Source: Enterococcus cecorum DSM 20682 = ATCC 43198 (GTDB lineage: Bacteria > Bacillota > Bacilli > Lactobacillales > Enterococcaceae). From it: a stretch of DNA of 64,000 nucleotides. Shown one piece after another: positions 38,939-47,169 of this stretch. A program made the translations under genes and the position numbers. Position 1 is the stretch's first letter, and each line of letters begins with the position of its first letter. Where the stretch lies: assembly GCF_000407565.1 (NCBI RefSeq), contig NZ_ASWI01000003.1, forward strand, positions 931,501 to 995,500. The letters are read 5' to 3'. Below the pieces are notes generated by a model. That model searched no databases and had not been told where the DNA came from. It worked only from the letters and a program-made list of their open reading frames with translations.

Positions 38939-40668
38939 GTTAATTCAGGAAGTTCAACGATAAAAGTAGCGCCTAAGCCAGGATGACTCTCCACCCAGAC
39001 GCGGCCACCTAATTTTTCAGTATAGTCTTTCACGATAGCTAAACCAAGACCAGTTCCACCAGAGTGTCTTGCCCGCGCTTTGTCTACCCGGTAAAAACGT
39101 TCGAAAATTCGTGCTTGATCTTTTGCTTCGATTCCTAAGCCATTATCGGTAATCTTAAAGGTGAATAGCTGGGCTTGTTTTTTCAATTGAATCGTAATCT
39201 TGCCGTTTTCAGGGGCATAAAAAATCGCATTTTCAATTAAATTTTTGAGAATGGGTTGAATCAGTTCTTTTTTAGTTAAGAGCGTGACTTCATTCTCGGA
39301 AGTAAGCGTTAAGGATAGCTGTTTATGCTCGATATTCTTTCCATATTGGCTAAGAATTTGTTTGACTAATTGTGTACATTCGACTTGACTTGATTCATAA
39401 GCAAATAATTCATCGGTTTTCGACAGTTGAATAATCTCTTGAATCAAATCTTGTAAGCGGTTGGCATCTTTTTGCATGATGGTTAAAAACTGGCGACATA
39501 ATTCAGGATCTTCCATCGCGCCATCCAGCAAGGTTTCGGTAAAGCCAATCAGCGAGGTGACGGGTGTTTTTAATTCGTGGGTGACATTACCGACGAAATC
39601 TTTTTGCAGCTTTTCGAGATGTCTAATCTTGGTTAAGTCATAACTCATGCCCAGAATTTGTTGCTGATCAGAAAAACTCCGAATCGATAAATCTAATTTT
39701 CGCTTGGTTTGAAAAGTGGTCAGTTCTTCATGTAGCAGCTGATGATTCGACTGTACTTGATAAATCATTTGAATCAATTTCGGATCAGTGATGGTTTGGG
39801 TAAAATCAGCATTTAATTTGCTTTCTGTTAAACCGAGTTGTTCGCACATTGCTTGGTTCATCAGTTGTAGCTTGCCATCTGGTGCGATTAAAAAGATACC
39901 AATCGTTAATTCTTGTAAGACTTGAGCAAATTGTACTTGACTTTGGGTATATGCTTGATGGGTTTGGCGCAATTTTTCATTTAATTGATTAATCAAATAG
40001 AATAATTCGCCACTTTGTTCATCTTGCGTTAAAATCCATTCGGTGTGGTCAGGTTGATTGAGCATTTTTTCTAAGATAGGGACCACGGTTTGCAGCGGTT
40101 GGTTGCGTTTATAGATAACTCGTAAAATAAAGATCGTAATCATCAAATACATCAAGCTAAATACGATAAAAATCGCGCGTTGCATGGACTTAGCTTGCTT
40201 ATAAAAGGTTGCAGTCGGCTCAGCTAAACGTAAAATATAACGTAATTGTCCTTTAGATTGTAAAGCAAGTGTGACATACATCATTTCCTTATGTAAAGTC
40301 TGACTTTCACGGATTGCTTGGCCGGTTTCATTGCCATCCAATATCGCTTTAACTTCTGGTCGATTTTTGCGAGAATCAGCTCGTAATTGGGATTCAAACG
40401 TATCAAATAGGATTTTACCGGTTTTACCATCAATTAAGGTGAGCCGCTCATTTTCATTTTGGACATATTGTGGAGCGAGCTGGATGATTTTTTCCGCTTG
40501 ATTTTGGCTGATGCGACTTAGCGTTTGGGCTTGTTCAATCAAAAAGCGATTTTGCTGCGTAATGACTTGTTGGTTATAAAAATAATGAATCAATTGCCAG
40601 CTAAACAGATAAAGAATGATCAGGCCGATTCCCCAAATTAGGGCTTCCTTATGCAGATATTTTTTCAT
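38923..40668 (-). CDS. phoR: PhoR-type sensor histidine kinase
   Basis: This 581-residue membrane kinase has TM1 near residues 8-30, an extracytoplasmic sensor domain, and TM2 near 163-185. A PAS-like domain follows (~240-330), then the dimerisation H-box with H364 in VTHELKTPVTSL and an ATPase domain (NLIENAIFYAP, DNGLGI, GGTGLGLAIV). With phoP it forms the phosphate-limitation two-component system. An IscB element now separates it from phoP. ATG 40668 has no clear ribosome binding site; GTG 40695 inside the element's end hairpin could serve as an alternative start. Confidence 0.9.
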   Translation of the reverse strand: MKKYLHKEALIWGIGLIILYLFSWQLIHYFYNQQVITQQNRFLIEQAQTLSRISQNQAEKIIQLAPQYVQNENERLTLIDGKTGKILFDTFESQLRADSRKNRPEVKAILDGNETGQAIRESQTLHKEMMYVTLALQSKGQLRYILRLAEPTATFYKQAKSMQRAIFIVFSLMYLMITIFILRVIYKRNQPLQTVVPILEKMLNQPDHTEWILTQDEQSGELFYLINQLNEKLRQTHQAYTQSQVQFAQVLQELTIGIFLIAPDGKLQLMNQAMCEQLGLTESKLNADFTQTITDPKLIQMIYQVQSNHQLLHEELTTFQTKRKLDLSIRSFSDQQQILGMSYDLTKIRHLEKLQKDFVGNVTHELKTPVTSLIGFTETLLDGAMEDPELCRQFLTIMQKDANRLQDLIQEIIQLSKTDELFAYESSQVECTQLVKQILSQYGKNIEHKQLSLTLTSENEVTLLTKKELIQPILKNLIENAIFYAPENGKITIQLKKQAQLFTFKITDNGLGIEAKDQARIFERFYRVDKARARHSGGTGLGLAIVKDYTEKLGGRVWVESHPGLGATFIVELPELTENPS

Positions 40669-40680
40669 AAAAAAATATTT

Positions 40681-40721
40681 GTCGCGGAAACCCACTACCT
40701 TTAGGTGGTGGGAGAAGCGAC
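40681..40721 (-). repeat. Right-end nested hairpin of the IscB element
   Basis: Outer arms GTCGC (40681-40685) and GCGAC (40717-40721) enclose inner arms CCCACTACC (40691-40699) and GGTGGTGGG (40704-40712), with one wobble. This is the subterminal structure expected downstream of iscB. Confidence 0.75.
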
Positions 40722-40745
40722 TATCTCCTTTCTTTTTTTATAATT

Positions 40746-42029
40746 TTATGCTATATTTTCTAATTTCTTAGTTGTAACGATCCATGATTTTCTAGCAGAT
40801 ATTCTGTGACAATTCTTTGCTTTAGGAGTTTTTTGACCTTTAGACATATGATTAAAAGAAATTGTTTGTCCGTAAATATCCATTAAAGTGAAATAACCAG
40901 ATGTTCGTCTTCCTTTAATGAAATATTCGTTACCAAAATATCTTACTTTGTCATATTTTTTAAATCCGTCAATTTTACCTTTTGGAATAGTCTTTTCTGA
41001 ACGAACACCTTTTGTACGTTGAAAATCACCTTTAGGAATACAACGTTTAATCATTAGATTACATGCAAATTTTACTTGATTTCCAGCTGTTGCAATGACA
41101 GCCGCATCTACATAATGTTCTTTAGGTAAACCTAAATTTAAACGATTTGCTTTAGTGACATACCCAAATGTTTCAATTGCGTCTGGATATAATTTTAAAA
41201 GTTGTATACGAATGCTATTCATCTGCGTTGCGTATTTTAAAGCACTTTTTAAAGAACCTTCAAAATTCGGATGAATCAATCCTTTATGCAGTTCAACATG
41301 GCAACTATGACAAAGCGTAACTAGGTTGTTTTCTTCGTCAGAGCCACCTTGACTTCTAAAGACAATGTGATGAACTTCTAAGCGTTCGTTTTTGGGCTTT
41401 TTATTACAAATTTGACAAGTATGATTGTCTCTTACTAAAACCCTTGCTTTCGTATTTTCAAAACCGTAATTCGGACCTTGTTGATAGCCCCATGGTTTTA
41501 CTTTTGGATTCGCCAAACTAGGGTTTTTCATTAAATGTGGGTCGAATGTTCCTGTTTCAAAAATTAATTTTGCAATAGGTAGAATGCTTTTAATAAATTC
41601 AATTTCTTTTTGATGACTATGCAATTTACTAGTCATTGTTGGACTAAAACGCTCTTTACGTTTTGAGTTTTTACGATTGTTGAACCGTGCTTTACGATAA
41701 CGTGTCTTACAGCTACGTCGATTGCGACGATACATACGTCGTTGATCCATTTTCTTTTTAATTGAATTGTTCTTATCTTCTCTTAAAGTCACTTCAGAAG
41801 TGTAAAGAATATTTCCTTTTTCATCTGCAACGGCTGTTGCAAACGTTTGACTACCAGTATCAACACCTAAGGTTAAAGGTTGCGTATAGGTAGTTGTTTC
41901 ATACGTCAACTTAATCGTAAAAGGTTCTCGATATTTGACTTTTGCTTTTCCTTGTTTTAACAATAAACGTGCGATGACGTTGCTACAAGGCATTAAAGGT
42001 TCGTTATCGATAGATAAAACATATACCAT
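40746..42029 (-). CDS. iscB: IscB RNA-guided HNH/RuvC-like nuclease
   Basis: This 427-residue protein has every IscB landmark in order. The PLMP domain is at residues 11-14 (then ARLLLKQGKAKVKYREPFTI). RuvC-I has D57 in GVDTGS, and an Arg-rich bridge helix carries the RRXRR-type RRMYRRNRR at 97-105. RuvC-II has E158 in IFETGTFD. An HNH insertion follows with C205/C208, H220-H221, N235 and C240/C243, then RuvC-III with H305 and D308 (HYVDAA). The C-terminal target-interaction domain has GRRTSGYF. All catalytic residues are present, so it should be active. IscB, the ancestor group of Cas9, uses omega RNA encoded just upstream. ATG follows AAAGGAGTG. Confidence 0.95.
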   Translation of the reverse strand: MVYVLSIDNEPLMPCSNVIARLLLKQGKAKVKYREPFTIKLTYETTTYTQPLTLGVDTGSQTFATAVADEKGNILYTSEVTLREDKNNSIKKKMDQRRMYRRNRRSCKTRYRKARFNNRKNSKRKERFSPTMTSKLHSHQKEIEFIKSILPIAKLIFETGTFDPHLMKNPSLANPKVKPWGYQQGPNYGFENTKARVLVRDNHTCQICNKKPKNERLEVHHIVFRSQGGSDEENNLVTLCHSCHVELHKGLIHPNFEGSLKSALKYATQMNSIRIQLLKLYPDAIETFGYVTKANRLNLGLPKEHYVDAAVIATAGNQVKFACNLMIKRCIPKGDFQRTKGVRSEKTIPKGKIDGFKKYDKVRYFGNEYFIKGRRTSGYFTLMDIYGQTISFNHMSKGQKTPKAKNCHRISARKSWIVTTKKLENIA

Positions 42030-42039
42030 GAACCAGTCA

Positions 42040-42337
42040 CTCCTTTAAAATAAAAATATTTAAAAACGCTGCTTAAAAGCAGGTAATGCGTACTTAAATC
42101 ATACTATTACCATATGATTTTTTCCGTCTTCAACTCGACAATGATAATTAAGCTTTTTAGATATACGTCACAAGGCTTTGCTTACTCCAACCTAACTTAA
42201 ACGTATATGACAGAGCATTGGTCTGTTGCGTCAACCAAAGGTGTCATGACTTAACTATCGTAGTATATATTTCTATATACTGAGTCTGGTAAACTATTTA
42301 ATGGAAGCCACATATCCTTGGGTATGTGGTAGTTTAC
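42040..42337 (-). ncRNA. Predicted omega RNA (HEARO RNA) of IscB
   Basis: The ~300-base non-coding region upstream of iscB is packed with helices on the minus strand. They include AGTATATA/TATATACT hairpin, ACAGA/TCTGT hairpin, ATATACGT pairing with ACGTATAT across ~40 bases, and GATAGTTAAG with CTTAATTATC enclosing most of these. AATCATA/TATGATT and CTGCTT/AAGCAG hairpins lie near the iscB start. This matches the expected position and complexity of HEARO/omega RNA. The 5' guide would be transcribed from flanking phoP sequence just beyond 42337. Confidence 0.7.
42289..42337 (-). repeat. Left-end hairpin of the IscB element
   Basis: GTAAACTA (42289-42296) pairs with TAGTTTAC (42330-42337), and CCACATA (42308-42314) pairs with TATGTGG (42323-42329) inside it. 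The phoP stop codon (42334-42336) lies in the outer arm. Confidence 0.7.
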
Positions 42338-43056
42338 TTGTCCGGCTCCTGAAATTTATAGCCAAAACCGCGGACTGTGACTAAATATTGCGGTTTTTTC
42401 GGATCCACTTCGATTTTTTCTCTTAGATGACTAATATGAACATCAACAATCCGTGTTTGACCATCAAAATCAAAATTCCAAATACGTTCAAGCAAGGTAT
42501 CACGATTGATGACGCGATTTTTACGTTGCATAAAATACACCAAGAGTTCAAATTCTTTAGGTGTTAAAGTAATTTCTTGACCACACACTTGGACTTGGTA
42601 GTTTGCTAAATCAGCGATAATTTCACCAATTTGTAAGGTTTGTCCTTCTTGGTTACTGGCTATTGGATGAATAGTATCATGTTCTTTTTTCACATCGACT
42701 CTGCGAAAAATTGCTTTCATACGTGCCAGTACTTCACGCGGGCTAAATGGCTTGGTTAGATAATCATCTGCGCCAATCTCAAGGCCTAAAATCCGGTCAA
42801 TGGCATCATCTTTAGCGGTAAGCATCAAGATGGGACTGTCGACTTTTTCTTGACGGAGTTTTTTGGTGATTTCCATTCCATCCAGATACGGCAACATCAC
42901 ATCTAAAATGATAAAATCAAAAGCTTCTTGCAAGGCGAGTGCTAAACCTTTTTGACCATCTTCAGCTAAAGTGACCTGGTAACCTTCTTTTTGTAAATTA
43001 AATTGTAATAGGGTACGAATAGATTCTTCATCATCGACAACTAATACTTTTTTCAT
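42334..43056 (-). CDS. phoP: PhoP-type OmpR-family response regulator
   Basis: The 240-residue protein has a receiver domain with phospho-acceptor D52 (LDVMLPYLDG), acidic pair D8-D9 and K102-region LTKPFSPRE, followed by an OmpR/PhoB winged helix (LTPKEFELLVYFM, RIVDVHISHLREKIE). ATG 43056 follows GGAGG; the longer frame from 43146 is unsupported. It regulates phosphate-starvation genes such as pstS. Its TAA stop is supplied by, or coincides with, the end hairpin of the inserted IscB element. Confidence 0.93.
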   Translation of the reverse strand: MKKVLVVDDEESIRTLLQFNLQKEGYQVTLAEDGQKGLALALQEAFDFIILDVMLPYLDGMEITKKLRQEKVDSPILMLTAKDDAIDRILGLEIGADDYLTKPFSPREVLARMKAIFRRVDVKKEHDTIHPIASNQEGQTLQIGEIIADLANYQVQVCGQEITLTPKEFELLVYFMQRKNRVINRDTLLERIWNFDFDGQTRIVDVHISHLREKIEVDPKKPQYLVTVRGFGYKFQEPDK

Positions 43057-43172
43057 AAAAACCTCCAAATGATTTTCTGTTTCCATTTTACCATTAAGTA
43101 CTATGGAAAACCACAAAACAATGATATAATGAAAAATGTTAGTCAATCTTATTTAGAAAGTAGTTAGAAATC

Positions 43173-43655
43173 ATGATTGGAATAAGTGCTTGTCTGGGCG
43201 GTGTGTGTTGCCGCTATGATGGACGGATGCAAAAAATCAATCTAATAAAAGAACTGATAGCCGCCAATGAAGCTGTCTTAGTTTGCCCTGAAGTGATGGG
43301 TGGTTTACCGATTCCGCGCGTGCCAGCTGAGATTGTCGGTGGTGATGGCTTTGATGTCTGGCAAGGAAAAGCCAAAGTCATCAACCAGAATCAAGAAGAT
43401 GTCACCGAAAGCTTTAAACATGGGGCGAGAGTAGCTTATGAAAAGTTACAGGCGCAGCAAGTGACGACCTTAATTTTAAAAGAGCGCAGTCCTTCTTGTG
43501 GTAAGTCACAAATTTATGATGGCACTTTTTCAGGTACGAAGCAGACAGGTGTCGGAGTAGCCACGGCCTATTTTATCCAAAAAGGGATGCAAGTTTATAG
43601 TGAGGCGGACTTACCAACCTTATGCTCACAAAGGGGGATTTTACTTGGAGATTGA
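43173..43655 (+). CDS. DUF523 family protein
   Basis: This 160-residue protein has the DUF523 hallmark cysteines: [13 protein letters not shown] at the N-terminus, [18 protein letters not shown], and [15 protein letters not shown]. The pattern suggests metal or iron-sulfur binding, but the function is not established. It overlaps the 5' end of ylxM by 11 bases, so it is translationally coupled to the SRP operon. Confidence 0.9.
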   Translation: MIGISACLGGVCCRYDGRMQKINLIKELIAANEAVLVCPEVMGGLPIPRVPAEIVGGDGFDVWQGKAKVINQNQEDVTESFKHGARVAYEKLQAQQVTTLILKERSPSCGKSQIYDGTFSGTKQTGVGVATAYFIQKGMQVYSEADLPTLCSQRGILLGD

Positions 43656-43983
43656 AAAAACAAATCGCATGAACGCTTTGTTTGAGTTCTATTCGACACT
43701 TTTGACGACCAAGCAGATGAACTATATGGAATTATATTATGCGGACGACTATTCTTTAGGTGAAATTGCTGAAGAGTTTGAAGTGAGTCGGCAAGCCGTT
43801 TATGATAATATCAAGCGGACCGAAAAAATTTTAGAAGACTATGAAAAAAGATTACATATGTATTCAGATTATATGGTCAGAAGGCAAGTTTATGAGCAGT
43901 TTCAAGAATATATTGCCAGTCACTATCCAAAAGACGAGACCTTGCAAAGTTTTATCAATGAATTACAAGCAATAGAGGATTAA
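43645..43983 (+). CDS. ylxM: YlxM family helix-turn-helix protein
   Basis: The 112-residue protein reads [16 protein letters not shown] at its start. A sigma-70 region-4-like HTH follows ([40 protein letters not shown]). YlxM modulates SRP/Ffh function in Gram-positives and is almost always next to ffh, as here (17 bases). A TTG start at 43645 has AAGGGGGA about 7 bases upstream and gives the canonical N-terminus. The frame from 43600 is too long. Confidence 0.92.
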   Translation: MEIEKTNRMNALFEFYSTLLTTKQMNYMELYYADDYSLGEIAEEFEVSRQAVYDNIKRTEKILEDYEKRLHMYSDYMVRRQVYEQFQEYIASHYPKDETLQSFINELQAIED

Positions 43984-44000
43984 GAGATAAGGAGTTTTTT

Positions 44001-45422
44001 ATGGCATTTGAAAGTTTAACGAAGAGATTACAAGATGCGATGAGTAAATTACGTCGCAAAGGGAAAGTAACCGAAGCCGATGTAAAAGAAATGATGCGTG
44101 AGATTCGTTTGGCCTTACTTGAAGCCGATGTGAACTTACAAGTCGTGAAAGAATTTACGAAAAATGTTCGCGAGCGGGCAGTTGGGGCAGAAGTTTTAGA
44201 AAGCTTATCCCCAGCGCAACAAGTTGTGAAAATCGTTGATGAAGAGTTAACGAAGATGTTAGGTTCTGAAACGGCTGAATTAATCAAGTCACCAAAGATT
44301 CCTACAGTTATTATGATGGTCGGGTTACAAGGGGCTGGTAAAACAACCTTCACAGGGAAATTAGCCAATCATTTAATCAAAAATGAAAAAGCGCGTCCAT
44401 TACTGATTGCAGGTGACGTATATCGACCAGCTGCGATTGATCAATTAAAAGTTTTAGGCGAACAGTTAAAAGTGCCTGTTTTTGAGATGGGTACTGAGGT
44501 TTCACCTGTTGAGATTGTACGTCAAGGGATGGAAGTTGCCCGTGAAAAACGCAATGACTATGTGTTAATCGATACGGCCGGACGTCTGCATATCGATGAA
44601 ACTTTGATGGATGAGTTAAAACAAATTAAAGAAATCGCCCAACCAAATGAAATTCTTTTAGTTGTTGATGCCATGACCGGTCAAGATGCGGTGACTGTAG
44701 CGGATAGTTTCAATCAACAGCTAGGCATTACCGGGGTGATTATTACCAAACTTGATGGGGATACTCGTGGCGGTGCAGCATTATCCATTCGCTCAGTTAC
44801 GGGTGCGCCGATTAAATTTACTGGTACTGGTGAAAAATTAACAGACCTTGAAGTATTCCACCCTGACCGTATGTCTAGTCGTATCTTAGGTATGGGGGAT
44901 TTATTAACCTTAATTGAAAAAGCCCAACAAGATTACGATGAGAAAAAAGCGGAAGAACTAGCCCGTAAGATGAAGGAAAATAGCTTTGACTTTAATGACT
45001 TTATCGAGCAGCTAGATCAAGTGATGAGTATGGGACCGTTAGAAGATTTGATGAAGATGATTCCAGGGATGAGCACCATGCCAGGAATCGAAAATCTAAA
45101 AGTGGATCCAAAACAAATTGCTAGACAAAGAGCCATTGTGATGTCCATGACTCCCCAAGAGCGTGAAAATCCTGACTTACTCAATCCAAGTCGTCGTCGA
45201 AGAATTGCTGCTGGATCAGGAAATAGTGTGGTCGAAGTCAACCGCATGATTAAGCAGTTTAAAGAAGCCCAAAAAATGATGAAACAAATGACCAATGGTA
45301 ACTTTAATATGCCAGGTATGGACCAAATGTTTGGCGGAGGCATTAAAGGGAAATTGGGGAAAATGGCGATGAACCGCATGATTAAGAAGAATAAAAAGAA
45401 AAAGAAGAAAAAACGTAAATAA
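44001..45422 (+). CDS. ffh: Signal recognition particle GTPase Ffh
   Basis: This 473-residue SRP54 protein has an N domain, then a G domain with P-loop GLQGAGKTT (~residue 106), DTAGRLH and TKLDGDTRGG. It ends in a Met-rich M domain (MSMGPLEDLMKMIPGM) with the SPSRRRRIAAGSG-type RNA-binding motif NPSRRRRIAAGSG and a Lys-rich end. It binds signal sequences and SRP RNA (encoded at 28 kb) to target membrane proteins. It is in the operon DUF523-ylxM-ffh. Confidence 0.97.
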   Translation: MAFESLTKRLQDAMSKLRRKGKVTEADVKEMMREIRLALLEADVNLQVVKEFTKNVRERAVGAEVLESLSPAQQVVKIVDEELTKMLGSETAELIKSPKIPTVIMMVGLQGAGKTTFTGKLANHLIKNEKARPLLIAGDVYRPAAIDQLKVLGEQLKVPVFEMGTEVSPVEIVRQGMEVAREKRNDYVLIDTAGRLHIDETLMDELKQIKEIAQPNEILLVVDAMTGQDAVTVADSFNQQLGITGVIITKLDGDTRGGAALSIRSVTGAPIKFTGTGEKLTDLEVFHPDRMSSRILGMGDLLTLIEKAQQDYDEKKAEELARKMKENSFDFNDFIEQLDQVMSMGPLEDLMKMIPGMSTMPGIENLKVDPKQIARQRAIVMSMTPQERENPDLLNPSRRRRIAAGSGNSVVEVNRMIKQFKEAQKMMKQMTNGNFNMPGMDQMFGGGIKGKLGKMAMNRMIKKNKKKKKKKRK

Positions 45423-45430
45423 ACGGACAG

Positions 45431-45467
45431 AATAGCCACCAGTCGTTCAACTAAACTGGTGGCTATT
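45431..45467 (+). terminator. Stem-loop after ffh
   Basis: Thirteen-base perfect arms AATAGCCACCAGT (45431-45443) and complement (45455-45467). The downstream tract is only moderately T-rich, so termination may be partial and the next gene could be read through. Confidence 0.65.
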
Positions 45468-45498
45468 ATCTTCTTATTCGTTAAAAAAGGAGGATGTG

Positions 45499-45786
45499 TT
45501 GAAACCAAAAGCGAAACGATTATATGAGCTCATCCATGAAATCTACAAGCAACCCACTTATCCACTTTCGCAAGTAGAAAAACAAGCATTTTTTGAGGCG
45601 GCTCAAAAACTAACAAACAACCAAGAACGCATTAGCTTGATTGCGTATCGCTTATATCTGACAGAGGAAAAGGCTGCTCAAAGCCATCAAAGTTATAAGG
45701 AATTACAATACTTGAAAAAATTACTTCTAAAATATCGTTGGAAATACTATTTAGGTGCGGTATTGCCAAGTTCTTTTATTCGATAA
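45499..45786 (+). CDS. Hypothetical small helical protein
   Basis: This protein of about 95 residues is rich in Lys, Tyr, Leu and Gln (KPKAKRLYELIHEIYKQP at the start, KKLLLKYRWKYYLGAVLP at the end). No transmembrane segment and no recognised family are seen. The start is a TTG at 45499, 5 bases after AAGGAGG; the GTG three bases earlier is too close. It follows the ffh hairpin directly. Confidence 0.55.
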   Translation: MKPKAKRLYELIHEIYKQPTYPLSQVEKQAFFEAAQKLTNNQERISLIAYRLYLTEEKAAQSHQSYKELQYLKKLLLKYRWKYYLGAVLPSSFIR

Positions 45787-45881
45787 TTTATTGGGGTTTA
45801 GTTTATGACTAGACTTATTTTTTTTGCATTGTGCCTGATTATTCGTTACAATGAATTTATCTTATTGAAAGGAGTTTTTTT

Positions 45882-46481
45882 ATGCAAAGATTAAAAATAC
45901 AACATTTGATTGCAACCGGGATTTATACAGCGTTATATTTTATTTTGATGGCACTTTGCTTACTCGTTTTGCGCTTTACGATTCCTGGTTTTCATAATTT
46001 ATTGCTTCCTGGTGTGACCGCGTTATTTACTGGATTGATTTATTTAATTTTAATTGCTAAAGTTCAACGTTTTGGTGCTATTTCAATTATGGGTAGTGTG
46101 ATTGGCCTATTATTTTTAATGACGGGCCATTTTCCTCTAGCTTTCTTACCAAATATTGTTGCGGCCATTTTGGCGGATTTCATTCAATTTAAAACGAATT
46201 TGCCAATCAAGATAAGAACGATGCTAAGTTATACCGTATTTAGTTATGGTTTAGTTGGACCGCTTTTGCCACTTTGGTTTATGCGTCAAGCTTACATTGA
46301 TGCGTTACTTGCTCGAGGAAAAGATCAAAAGTATATTCATTTCGTATTTGAACATGTGACCCAACAGATGTTTATTGTGAGTCTGTTAGCGATATTCATT
46401 GGTAGTATTGTTGGCATTTCGTTTGCTTTTCGTTTGTATCAAAAACATTTTGCTACTCGTTTTGGACAGATTTATGAATAA
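45882..46481 (+). CDS. ECF transporter S component, MptE/Trep_Strep-like
   Basis: This 199-residue membrane protein has about five transmembrane segments and resembles the Trep_Strep (MptE-like) S-component family: YTALYFILMALCLLVLRFTIPG, then MTGHFPLAFLPNIVAAILADFI. Substrate is unknown for this family. It is encoded with its own T and A components (the next two genes), so it forms a dedicated group I ECF importer. AAAGGAG precedes the ATG. Confidence 0.8.
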   Translation: MQRLKIQHLIATGIYTALYFILMALCLLVLRFTIPGFHNLLLPGVTALFTGLIYLILIAKVQRFGAISIMGSVIGLLFLMTGHFPLAFLPNIVAAILADFIQFKTNLPIKIRTMLSYTVFSYGLVGPLLPLWFMRQAYIDALLARGKDQKYIHFVFEHVTQQMFIVSLLAIFIGSIVGISFAFRLYQKHFATRFGQIYE

Positions 46482-47169
46482 AAAATCGTTATCCATTGAT
46501 CCTCGGGTTAGTTTGTTTTATGTCTTATTGGCAAGCTTGTTTTTAATCTTTCCTTTTCAGCTAAGTGTGCAGTATTGTTTCTTTGGCGTTGTGGCAGGTG
46601 CGCTATTACTTATAGGAAAATATCGCCAAGTTCTCTGCTACTTACTCATCTTTGTTGTCTTTGTACTGCCTATAGCTATCCGCCATCCAATATTAGCGCT
46701 GATTCGCGACTTTTTAGCTATTGGTTTTGCACGTATGTTGCCACTTTTTATGACGATGAGTTTGGCGATGGACCGTCAATCAATGGGGAAGTGGCAGGCG
46801 GCGATGGCGAAGATGAAGATGCCCAATTTTCTCTTTATTCCACTGGTGGTTTGTATTCGATTCATTCCGACATTTATTCAAGAAGGTAAACAAATTGCGC
46901 AATCTTTGAAATATCGTGGATTAGCCCAAAACTGGCGTCAGATACTCTTTCATCCATGGCAGTTTTTTGAGTATTTTGTTATTCCGTTACTTTCTTCCAG
47001 TGAGCAAGTCATTATGGATTTATCCAGTAGCAGTCTCATTCGATGTATTCAAAATACCAATCCCAAAACGAGTATTTATCCTATTCGTTTGAAAATGTTA
47101 GATTATTTACTATTCCTAATTGGACTAGGAATGATTGGAGGTCAATTATGGTTGCACTCATTGATTTAA
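46474..47169 (+). CDS. ECF transporter T component (EcfT-like)
   Basis: This 231-residue protein has N-terminal transmembrane helices. The coupling region includes FARMLPLFMTMSLAMDRQSM, RFIPTFIQEGKQIAQSLKYRG and a following coupling-helix-like LAQNWRQILF, typical of CbiQ/EcfT (Ala-Arg-Gly-like coupling motif). It overlaps the S component by 8 bases and the ATPase by 22. The start at 46474 is chosen because it gives MNKKSLSID; the longer frame is buried in the upstream gene. Confidence 0.82.
   Translation: MNKKSLSIDPRVSLFYVLLASLFLIFPFQLSVQYCFFGVVAGALLLIGKYRQVLCYLLIFVVFVLPIAIRHPILALIRDFLAIGFARMLPLFMTMSLAMDRQSMGKWQAAMAKMKMPNFLFIPLVVCIRFIPTFIQEGKQIAQSLKYRGLAQNWRQILFHPWQFFEYFVIPLLSSSEQVIMDLSSSSLIRCIQNTNPKTSIYPIRLKMLDYLLFLIGLGMIGGQLWLHSLI

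Larger units (their letters stand above)
40681..42337 (-). mobile_element. IS200/IS605-like non-autonomous element carrying iscB and omega RNA
   Basis: A 1.66-kb unit sits between phoP and phoR, which are normally contiguous. Both ends are hairpins without terminal inverted repeats, as in the IS200/IS605 family (40681-40721 and 42289-42337). It encodes only IscB plus a structured upstream region. No TnpA (Y1 transposase) is present, so mobility would need a transposase in trans. No target duplication is seen, again as expected for this family. Exact ends are inferred from the hairpins. Confidence 0.8.

Noticed and set aside
40746-42029. Annotation as a TnpB transposase-accessory protein or an HNH homing endonuclease
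   Set aside because: TnpB lacks an HNH insertion and the N-terminal PLMP domain, and homing endonucleases lack the split RuvC motifs. All IscB landmarks are present in order.
45017-45508. 163-codon minus-strand frame opposite the ffh M domain
   Set aside because: The Phe-rich stretch is the complement of the Lys-rich end of Ffh, and there is no ribosome binding site or promoter.
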